Source of the DNA: Longibacter sp051155795
GTDB taxonomy: Bacteria > Bacteroidota > Rhodothermia > Rhodothermales > Salinibacteraceae
Length of the DNA stretch: 9,710 bases
Direction: 5' to 3'
NCBI RefSeq assembly: GCF_051155795.1
Contig: NZ_DAXETW010000131.1
Span: 1-9,710 of the forward strand
The translations under genes were made by a program, and so were the position numbers. Every line of letters starts with the position of its first letter. Position 1 is the stretch's first letter. Below, in pieces: positions 1 to 6,283 of the stretch. The notes under the pieces are model-generated. The model saw nothing but the letters and a program-made list of their open reading frames with translations, was not told the origin of the DNA and did not search any database.

Positions 1-924
1 GACGAAGCCGACGTGGCCGCCTTCATCCGGTACGTCAAGGGTCAGGAGGTCGTGCCGTCGCGCGAGGTCGACCGGGTAGCAGCTGTCGGGCAGAAACGGG
101 TCGTTGGCCGCGTTCAGGAGCAGCGTCGGGATGGCGATGTTTTCGAGCAGGGGTTTGCTGCTGGACTGCCGGTAGTAATCGCGCGCGTCGCGGAATCCGT
201 TCAGGGGAGCCGTAAACGCGTCGTCGAAATCCGTCAGCGTCCGTACTCCGTTCATGATCGACGCGTCCACCGCGTCGGGGTGCATCTGTGCCTTTCGCCG
301 GACGGTTTCGCGCAGAGATCGCAGGAAGTACTGCGTATAGTGCCAGTTCGATCGCGCGGAAATCTGCCGGGAGGAGGCTTCCAGGTCGACCGGCGTCGAA
401 ATCGCGACAGCACGTCGGATGCGATCGTCCACCGACGCGCCGCGCTCTCCGAGGTACTTCAGCGTCATGTTGCCTCCGAGGCTGAACCCGACCAGGGCGG
501 CACGCCCATACCCGTTCGACAGTGCGTGCTGCACCACCGTTTCCAGATCCTCGGTTTTCCCGCTGTGATAGGTCGGGACGGTGCGATTCAACTCGTCACT
601 ACAGCCTCGCAGATTCCAGGCAACCACATCCCAGCCGTGTCGAACGAGGGCGCGCGCCATGCCCCGCATGTAATTTCGCTGCGCACTTCCCTCCAGCCCG
701 TGGGTCAGGATGGCGACCCGGCGGATGCGTGACGGTTCGGACAGGCGATCGTTGTCGCGGGGCCGCGTCCATTCCAGATCGAGAAAGTCCCCGTCCGGCG
801 TGTCGATGCGCTCTCTCCGCTCGTAGTAAAAGTCGACCGTTCGAAAGAGCGTCGCGTAAAGCGTTTGTGCGTGTCCGCCGATCAGCCAGGCGGGGGCGTC
901 ATAGGAGGACGAAACGACGGGCAT
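1..924 (-). CDS. YheT-like alpha/beta hydrolase, C-terminus cut by window edge
   Basis: Predicted cytoplasmic serine hydrolase/esterase of the YheT (AB-hydrolase 4) family; the physiological substrate is not established for this family. The frame is open from an ATG at 924 to base 1, giving 308 residues with no stop. Visible motifs are the family's N-terminal APAWLIGGHAQT (residues 10-21), the oxyanion-region HGLEGS (75-80), RGCS (106-109), the nucleophile elbow GFSLGGN with Ser148, NAANDPFLP with the likely acid Asp275, and GGHVGF with the likely catalytic His304 close to the edge. The full triad is therefore present. E. coli YheT is about 340 residues, so probably only 20-40 residues are missing. 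The chosen ATG puts the N-terminal motif at the expected place; no Shine-Dalgarno is seen. It lies 115 bp downstream of pgeF on the same strand and may be co-transcribed. Family assignment is confident; substrate is unknown. Confidence 0.9.
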   Translation of the reverse strand, partial: MPVVSSSYDAPAWLIGGHAQTLYATLFRTVDFYYERRERIDTPDGDFLDLEWTRPRDNDRLSEPSRIRRVAILTHGLEGSAQRNYMRGMARALVRHGWDVVAWNLRGCSDELNRTVPTYHSGKTEDLETVVQHALSNGYGRAALVGFSLGGNMTLKYLGERGASVDDRIRRAVAISTPVDLEASSRQISARSNWHYTQYFLRSLRETVRRKAQMHPDAVDASIMNGVRTLTDFDDAFTAPLNGFRDARDYYRQSSSKPLLENIAIPTLLLNAANDPFLPDSCYPVDLARRHDLLTLDVPDEGGHVGFV

Positions 925-1039
925 CGGGGAGAGACAATCGGTGGGGGAAAACAGTACGGGAGGCGGCAGAACGACGCATGCCGGCGATTGGGCCGGGTTA
1001 TGACAAGCAGGTGGTTCGGATGGAACGTGCGACCGATCT

Positions 1040-1780
1040 CTATTCCAGGGACAGACCTATTGCACCAAACATGCGCCCGGTGACCCCGTCTCCGGCCCGG
1101 TAGGAGTAGAAGTCGTCGTTGTCCATCATCGTGCAGTAGGGCGACACCTCGACGCGTTCGCCAGTGAGTCCGACCTGCTCCAGTTGGTCCCGGACTACGG
1201 CTTTGAGGTCAACGTGAGGGCGGGGCCATTCGTCCCGGCGATGCACGTGTTGGGAGTCGAATTGTGCGGCGACCTCGGGGCCGACCTCAAAGGCGTCGAG
1301 CGAGATGCACGGGCTGACGTAGGCGGTCATGTTCGATGGCATGGCGCCGAGGCCGATCATGGCCTCGACCGTGTTCGCCGCGATGTTGGCGACGGTACCG
1401 CGCCATCCAGCGTGGCATGCTCCGACGACGCCGGCGTGCAGGTCCGCGAGAAGAACGGCGGCACAGTCGGCCGTACCGATGCAGAGGAGCAGGCCCGGCG
1501 TGTCGGTCACGAGGCCGTCGCAGTCCGGGATTACACCGGCTTCGGTCGCGATCCGAACCGTAGATCCGTGGATCTGGCCGGCCTCGACGATCTGACCGCG
1601 GGATGTGCCAAGTGCATCGCAGAACCGCCGGCGATTTCTAGCCACGTTTTCCGGGTCATCCGCGGTCGTTGTCCCGAGGTTGAGGCTCTCGTAGGGTTTC
1701 GGGCTCACGCCTCCGTTCCGCGTGGAAAAGCCGGCAGCTAGACCCGGATGATCGGAAAATGCGGACGGGCGAAGGAGCAT
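1040..1780 (-). CDS. pgeF: Peptidoglycan editing factor PgeF (YfiH/YlmD, laccase-domain family)
   Basis: Member of the YfiH/DUF152 family, once called multicopper polyphenol oxidase. In E. coli it acts in peptidoglycan quality control (removing wrongly incorporated L-Ser from precursors), and relatives have purine-nucleoside phosphorylase or laccase activity. With the start at 1780 the protein is 246 residues, close to the roughly 243 of E. coli YfiH. The metal-site residues sit at His71 (QIHG), Cys106 (TADC) and His123 (CHAGWRGT), almost identical to the E. coli positions 71/107/124. Also present are FSTRNGGVS near the N-terminus, YVSPCISLDAFEVG, the HVDLKAVV segment, and a C-terminal CTMMDNDDFYSYR followed by TGRMF. 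The frame stays open up to 1894, but that would add 38 low-complexity Arg-rich residues and overlap aroE, so the inner ATG is preferred. It follows aroE by 37 bp, suggesting one transcript. No Shine-Dalgarno is visible. Confidence 0.93.
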   Translation of the reverse strand: MLLRPSAFSDHPGLAAGFSTRNGGVSPKPYESLNLGTTTADDPENVARNRRRFCDALGTSRGQIVEAGQIHGSTVRIATEAGVIPDCDGLVTDTPGLLLCIGTADCAAVLLADLHAGVVGACHAGWRGTVANIAANTVEAMIGLGAMPSNMTAYVSPCISLDAFEVGPEVAAQFDSQHVHRRDEWPRPHVDLKAVVRDQLEQVGLTGERVEVSPYCTMMDNDDFYSYRAGDGVTGRMFGAIGLSLE

Positions 1781-1817
1781 AGCGGCGACGGCAGTGGTCG
1801 GTTCAGGAAAGAAACGT

Positions 1818-2669
1818 CTATAACGCGGCTCGCGCGATCGCCGTTGGCATTTCGCAACCGGTCCACTGCCGGAAGGCGTCCGCGGCCTGGCCAATCAGCA
1901 TCTCCAGGCCGCCGATTGCTGTCGCGCCGCGTTCAGCGGCCTGACGCAGAAGGCGCGTCTCCCGGGGAGCGTAGACCAGGTCGTAGACGATCTGACCTGA
2001 TGAGAAGTCGTCCGCCTCTTTCCACGGGGTTTCCCCGTCATCGGGCTGCATCCCTACGGGGGTTGCGTTCACGACCAGCCGGCTGGCGCGAACGGGCGCT
2101 TCGGCAAACGCCGTGGCGGCGATCGCGGTGTCCCGCGCCCAGGGGGCGAACTCACGGGCGAGCGACTCCGCCTGCGCGGGCCGGCGAGCGGCAATCGTCA
2201 GCCGGTCCAGGTCGAAGCGCGTAAGCAGGCCGTAGACGACCGCCCGTGCCGCACCGCCGGCGCCGAGGACCGTAGCGCTCCCCGCATCGAGGGTGTCGGC
2301 GTGGTCGGTAAGCGGCATAACGAACCCCGCCACGTCGGTGTTGTCGCCTCGGAGATGCAACGGCTCGTCGCCGGTACCTTCGCACACGATGGTGTTCACC
2401 GCACCCACCGCCTCCGCCGTTTCCGACACCTCATCGAGAAGGGGAAGGACCGCCTGCTTGTGGGGAATCGTCACATTGGCGCCCAGAAAGTGCATTGCGC
2501 GGAGCCCGTTCACGGCCGCCGTCAGATCCTCTCGCCGGACCGGCGTCGCCACGTAGGCAGCATTCACTCCTTTCGCGTCAAACGCCGGGTTGTGGAGGGC
2601 GGGCGACAACGAGTGTTCGACCGGGAAGCCGAGCAGTGTGACGAGACGCGTCTGCGCGTCAATGGGCAT
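1818..2669 (-). CDS. aroE: Shikimate dehydrogenase (NADP+)
   Basis: Catalyses the NADPH-dependent reduction of 3-dehydroshikimate to shikimate in the cytoplasm, the fourth step of aromatic amino-acid (chorismate) synthesis. It has 283 residues, a normal length. Residues 14-27 (GFPVEHSLSPALHN) form the shikimate-binding serine motif (Ser20, Ser22). ANVTIPHK carries the catalytic Lys71, AVNT holds Asn92, and GDNTD holds the catalytic Asp112. GAGGAARA (136-143) is the dinucleotide-binding loop, followed by ARRPAQ, where the NADP-specific NRT-like motif normally lies. VNATPVGM (200-207) and the C-terminal GGLEMLIGQAADAF with Gln261 complete the substrate site. All key residues are present, so the enzyme should be active. 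Translation starts at an ATG preceded by CTTACCTC, with no Shine-Dalgarno. A terminator lies about 95 bp upstream, so aroE probably has its own promoter and leads the aroE-pgeF(-hydrolase) unit. Confidence 0.97.
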   Translation of the reverse strand: MPIDAQTRLVTLLGFPVEHSLSPALHNPAFDAKGVNAAYVATPVRREDLTAAVNGLRAMHFLGANVTIPHKQAVLPLLDEVSETAEAVGAVNTIVCEGTGDEPLHLRGDNTDVAGFVMPLTDHADTLDAGSATVLGAGGAARAVVYGLLTRFDLDRLTIAARRPAQAESLAREFAPWARDTAIAATAFAEAPVRASRLVVNATPVGMQPDDGETPWKEADDFSSGQIVYDLVYAPRETRLLRQAAERGATAIGGLEMLIGQAADAFRQWTGCEMPTAIARAAL

Positions 2670-2753
2670 GAGGTAAGGGGGCGGGGTGGTCGGGGCAGAT
2701 TGGTTGGTAGATGAAATCAGACCGCACGGTGGTGGGTTTCCGCAGGGTGAGTC

Positions 2754-2794
2754 ATAAATAAAGCGGACCGCCCGAACGATCGGGGCGGTCCGCT
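2754..2794 (-). terminator. Intrinsic terminator of the outer-membrane protein gene
   Basis: A perfect 12-bp inverted repeat (arms 2762-2773 and 2783-2794, AGCGGACCGCCC in the plus-strand left arm) encloses a 9-base loop. Read on the minus strand, the GC-rich hairpin is followed at once by TTATTTAT, the U-rich tail of a Rho-independent terminator. It lies 53 bp past the stop codon of the leftward beta-barrel gene. In the plus direction the stem is followed by GGGAAG, so it should work only leftward. Confidence 0.85.
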
Positions 2795-2847
2795 GGGAAG
2801 ACCGTCGTGCGCCGGCGGTGGCACACGGGACGTGTCATGATGCTGTG

Positions 2848-3696
2848 TTAGAAGCGCTGCGACAGGCCGATACCGACGAAGAACTGATCCAGGTTGTCGT
2901 CCACGCGGTAGCCCGTGTTCAGGTCTACCTGCGTATTGCTGGACGCGAGGTACGTCAGGCCACCTTCGACGAAGTTCGTATTCGCGCTGTCGTTGTAAAC
3001 GCCGTAGTAGCCCACGTAGGCACCGAGCGCGTCGTTGATGGAGAAGTTGAGCGTCGGAATGAAGAGGGCTGACACGTTGCGGTCGTCCTGCACGCCGCCG
3101 TCCCAGAAGAACTGCGCTCCACCGTTCAGCGTGAGCGAGACGCCGGTGCCGAGCTGACCGTCCAGGAGCAGCGCAAGCGTTTGCACCGCGCGCTGGTCGG
3201 GGTTGCTATCGTAGACGCCCGTCTGGACAGGAATCAGCGTCGAAGAGAACGCCGACACGGTTGTCGTGGCATTTCGGAAGATTCGGGCCTTCGCTTCGAC
3301 GGCCGGGCCGAAGTATCCGTCTTCAAAGGTGGTCTCTGGCTCGGTCGACAGCGGGTCGGAGAGTGGACCGTCCTGGACCTCGACGAACTGGTACGAGCCG
3401 ATGTTTGCACGAAGCTCGACGGCGTCGGTAACCCCGTAGCGGAGGAGCAGTTGGCCGAGGTTATGATCGATCGCCGATTCATCACCGAACTGGTCGGCCG
3501 TGTTGACGAAGCTGTAGCCGAGCTCCGCCTGGACGACGCCCTGCTGGACCGTCGCCGCGGCATTGCTGAAGCCCGGGCGATCCGAGGACAGTGGCTCATC
3601 GACCATCTGTGCCATCGACGACGGCGCCGCCATCGTGATGATCAGCAGGAGAGCAAGACCTGCAGAAAGCGTTCGCGCTATGTAGTCAGTGTTCAT
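2848..3696 (-). CDS. Secreted outer-membrane beta-barrel protein, phenol-degradation 'transporter' (PF13557-like) family
   Basis: Likely an outer-membrane beta-barrel of the Phenol_MetA_deg/'transporter' type, a family with no firmly established substrate. The ATG at 3696 gives 282 residues beginning with a typical Sec signal peptide: short polar start with Arg8, hydrophobic core LSAGLALLLIITMAA (10-24), then SSMA before Gln30, a probable signal peptidase I site. The mature part opens with DRPGFSN (39-45) and GVVQAELGYSFV (53-64), resembling the family's 'DRP..' plus 'G..Q.E.G' signature. It continues as alternating polar/hydrophobic strands with many Asp, Asn, Gly and aromatic residues, and ends in GLSQRF; a terminal Phe is the usual signal for barrel assembly. 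The frame extends upstream to 3846, but that stretch is unlike protein and would bury the signal peptide. The gene is monocistronic by appearance: a 253-bp gap upstream and a strong terminator downstream. Confidence 0.82.
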   Translation of the reverse strand: MNTDYIARTLSAGLALLLIITMAAPSSMAQMVDEPLSSDRPGFSNAAATVQQGVVQAELGYSFVNTADQFGDESAIDHNLGQLLLRYGVTDAVELRANIGSYQFVEVQDGPLSDPLSTEPETTFEDGYFGPAVEAKARIFRNATTTVSAFSSTLIPVQTGVYDSNPDQRAVQTLALLLDGQLGTGVSLTLNGGAQFFWDGGVQDDRNVSALFIPTLNFSINDALGAYVGYYGVYNDSANTNFVEGGLTYLASSNTQVDLNTGYRVDDNLDQFFVGIGLSQRF

Positions 3697-3808
3697 GTCA
3701 AAACAGGAATCGTGATCAAAATCGACGTGACGAGAGCCGCGAGGGCCATCGTGCGGCGTCCCGTATGGGTAGACACAGGCCGCCGATCCACCGGGCGGGG
3801 TAACGATG

Positions 3809-3838
3809 GTATTACGCCGGATTCCTGGTTGATTACAA
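3809..3838 (-). promoter_or_regulatory. Possible promoter of the outer-membrane protein gene
   Basis: On the minus strand TTGTAA (3833-3838) and TAATAC (3809-3814) are separated by 18 bp, a weak fit to a sigma-70-type -35/-10 pair. It would give a leader of roughly 105 bases before the ATG at 3696. This is the best match I see in the 253-bp gap, but two weak hexamers at this spacing can occur by chance, and lineages related to Bacteroidota often use a different -10/-33 consensus. Confidence 0.3.
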
Positions 3839-3881
3839 GGTCGCACCTCTGCGGGCCGAGCGGGCGATTGGCATGATCAGA

Positions 3882-3909
3882 CATCCGCGCAGGGTGCCCT
3901 CGCGGGATG
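3882..3909 (-). other. Imperfect hairpin downstream of the permease gene
   Basis: The 28 bases form an 11-bp stem with two single-base bulges: CATCC/GGATG, then GCG/CGC, then AGG/CCT, with a four-base loop. It begins 40 bp past the stop of the leftward permease gene. Read leftward it is followed by TCTGATCATG rather than a U-tract, so it is not a classic intrinsic terminator. It may protect the transcript 3' end or work with Rho, or it may be chance in GC-rich DNA. Confidence 0.35.
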
Positions 3910-3949
3910 CAAAATTCACGCTGGCTGCAAAGCCTGTACGTCCGTTACC

Positions 3950-6091
3950 CTATCGAACGACACCTTCGCGTTCGCCGCGGCGGTACAGTTCGTAGAGCCG
4001 CTGGATCCCGTTCGGGTCGCCGATGATCGTGACGCGGTCGCCTTCCTCGAAAGAGGTGCTACCGTTCGGCACGATGATGTCGCCGCGCCGCCGGATGAGC
4101 GCGACCAGGTTGCCAGCCGGGACATTGACATCACGCACTTCTCTTCCGATGAACTCTTCGGTATTGGTGCCGCTCAAGAGCTGGAGGGTGAGGTAGCGGT
4201 CGTGATGCAAGAGCGACTCCTTCACCTCCTGCTCGTCGTTGGCGGAGCGCCATTCGACCAGGAAGTCATCGTCGTCCGTGCGGCTCGCAAGAGTTGCAAG
4301 GGTTCGGAGGTGCAGGCTCTGCTCGTCCTCCGGGGTGACGAGGAAAAAGATCGCGTAGACCGGCTCCGATCCGCTCTCGCCCGTGATGTCCGGGTCGATG
4401 TCGACGCAGATGCCGGACTGGCAGTGCACCATCACCATAGCCTGGCGGTTGATGCCGCTGGCGCGGACGTACGGCAACGCTGCGCCGTGTGAGACCGAGG
4501 TGGCGCTATGCTGGGTGCCTTCCAGGAAGTCGTGCTTGAGCGTTTCCGCCGAAATGGACAGGTGCTCGGCAAGGATTTTCGTCGCACGCTCCACGACCGA
4601 TGCGTAGTCGGTGGGTTCTTCGAGTTGCAAGATTTCCGCGCGGGCCACGAGGCGCTCGAATTCGGCGTCGTCGGTGGATCCTTTTTCTTCGAGAATGCCC
4701 TGAAGTTCGCTGTCGAGACCGTCGTAGCGGAATTTGCCGAGGCGGGCGAACAGATGGAAGATGGCGCCTTCGCGGGCGACGTTCCGGGCGTAGAAGAAGT
4801 ACCACCCGATGCCGGCGATGACGATGCCGCCGGTGAAGAGGATGGCGAGCGGGCCCATCTCCGTGATTAAGAAGAAGGCGATCACGATGCCCAGAATCTG
4901 AGTCCACGGGTAGAAGGGGGACCGGTACCCGGGCGCATAGGACGGGATGCGGCTCTCGCGCATGATGATCACGGCAAAGTTCACCAGCCCGAAGATGAGA
5001 AGCTGGAACGCACTTGCGAGCTTCGCCACGCCTTCTTCGCTAAGTCCGAAGATGACCAGCAGCATCAATACCGCGGTGATGGCGACGCCGAAGGTCGGCG
5101 TTTTGAAGCGTCCGAGCTTCGCGAAGTGCTCCGGCAGCAGTCGGTCGCGCGCCATCGCGAGCGGGTAGCGCGACGCTGAAAGAATGCCGGCATTGCCGGT
5201 CGAGGCGAACGCGGCGATGGCAGCAACGACGACGAGGATGAGTCCGCCCCCGTACGGGAGCCAGGTCAGGAAGACCTCACCTGCCGTCGCGACCGGCGTG
5301 AGGTCCTGTCGGAGCTCCGCCGGATTGAGCACGCTGACCATAATGTACACGCCCACGACGTAGAGGATGGTCGCGGTCAGCAGCGAGAGAAACATCCCCA
5401 GCGGAATATTTCGATCGGGGTTCTGCACCTCTTCTGCGACACTGGTTGCCTTCGTGAGTCCGGCGTAGGAGACGAAGACGAGGCCGATCGTTGAGAAGAA
5501 GCCGGTGGCGCCGAAGGGGAAGAACGGCGTCAAGTCGCCCTGTACCTGTGCAGGATCGCCCCCGACGACGGTGAACAGGCCCTGAACGGTGAAGAAGACG
5601 AGGACCGCCACGAGAATAGCAACGAGAATACGTTGCAAGCCGCTTGTTTCCTTCGCACCCACGACGTTCAGAACGGCAAAGGCGACGGTCAGCGCGGCGG
5701 CAAGCGGTTTGATCGGCACCTCGAAAAAGATCGCCAGATACGCGCCCATCCCGATCAGCGCGAACGCGCTCTTGAAAACGAGGGCGAGCCACGTCCCGAG
5801 ACCGCCGACAGTACCGGCGAGCGGGCCCAGGCTGCGGTCCAGGAAGTAGTACGTGCCTCCCGACTTCGGCATCGCCGTCGATAGCTCAGCCATGCTGAGC
5901 ATGGATGGCATGATCAGGATGCCTGCAATGAGGTAGGCCAGAATGGCCGACGGACCGGCTTCGGCCGTTGCCAGGCCGGGCAGCAGGAAAAACCCGGAGC
6001 TGAACATGGCCCCGGTGCTAATCGCATAGACGTCGAACAGCGTCAGTGACTTGTCAAGTTTCTTCGCACCTGATGCGGAAGATCCAGCCAT
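3950..6091 (-). CDS. APC-superfamily amino-acid permease fused to PTS-EIIA-like and RCK_C (TrkA_C) domains
   Basis: Inner-membrane secondary transporter, probably for amino acids. With the ATG at 6091 it has 713 residues. Residues about 12-436 form the permease, with roughly 12 hydrophobic segments. GAMFSSGFFLLPG (27-39) is the unwound substrate-binding part of TM1, and AELSTAMPKSGGTYYFLDRSLG spans 68-89 (APC signature). A linker of about 50 charged residues follows. Residues 487-633 resemble PTS EIIA type 2: SHGAALPYVR with Tyr541 where the phospho-accepting His is expected, and the second conserved His594 in LHLRTLA. Residues 636-705 match an RCK_C domain (FIGREVRDVNVPAGNLVALIRR, then PNGSTSFEEGDRVTIIG; positions 647-692). 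The C-terminal half is cytoplasmic and presumably regulatory. The frame remains open to 6190 but the extra 33 residues look non-coding, and the inner start places the hydrophilic N-terminus normally. It lies 192 bp downstream of the antiporter on the same strand. Substrate cannot be told from sequence. Confidence 0.88.
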   Translation of the reverse strand: MAGSSASGAKKLDKSLTLFDVYAISTGAMFSSGFFLLPGLATAEAGPSAILAYLIAGILIMPSMLSMAELSTAMPKSGGTYYFLDRSLGPLAGTVGGLGTWLALVFKSAFALIGMGAYLAIFFEVPIKPLAAALTVAFAVLNVVGAKETSGLQRILVAILVAVLVFFTVQGLFTVVGGDPAQVQGDLTPFFPFGATGFFSTIGLVFVSYAGLTKATSVAEEVQNPDRNIPLGMFLSLLTATILYVVGVYIMVSVLNPAELRQDLTPVATAGEVFLTWLPYGGGLILVVVAAIAAFASTGNAGILSASRYPLAMARDRLLPEHFAKLGRFKTPTFGVAITAVLMLLVIFGLSEEGVAKLASAFQLLIFGLVNFAVIIMRESRIPSYAPGYRSPFYPWTQILGIVIAFFLITEMGPLAILFTGGIVIAGIGWYFFYARNVAREGAIFHLFARLGKFRYDGLDSELQGILEEKGSTDDAEFERLVARAEILQLEEPTDYASVVERATKILAEHLSISAETLKHDFLEGTQHSATSVSHGAALPYVRASGINRQAMVMVHCQSGICVDIDPDITGESGSEPVYAIFFLVTPEDEQSLHLRTLATLASRTDDDDFLVEWRSANDEQEVKESLLHHDRYLTLQLLSGTNTEEFIGREVRDVNVPAGNLVALIRRRGDIIVPNGSTSFEEGDRVTIIGDPNGIQRLYELYRRGEREGVVR

Positions 6092-6283
6092 GATGTCAAA
6101 ATAAACCGAGTGGAAGCGCCGGGGTAAAGGTAGCGCGGGGTGGGTGAAAGCACAGGTCACGGGGCAGTTTCCCCGGAATCCGTGAATCAACGAATGACAA
6201 CCGCACCGTTACGCCCCCTTATGCCCCGATGAAGGAGGGGAAAGGCCCCGGGTCGCGGTGTGCGATGCGGGGAAAAGCGGATG

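Noticed and set aside
13..732. 239-codon plus-strand frame at the left end
   Set aside because: Opposite the YheT-like hydrolase, whose minus-strand frame shows the full catalytic motif set; the plus frame has no recognisable features.
1781..1894. Longer N-terminus for PgeF (ATG at 1894)
   Set aside because: It would overlap aroE by 77 bp and add 38 Arg/Pro-rich residues absent from the family; the start at 1780 gives family-standard length and metal-ligand numbering.
6092..6283. Possible terminator or promoter between the antiporter and permease genes
   Set aside because: Only short C4-5/G4-5 pairings without a U-tract and no convincing promoter hexamers were found; TACCTTTA on the minus strand resembles half of a Bacteroidota -7 box but has no partner at the right distance.
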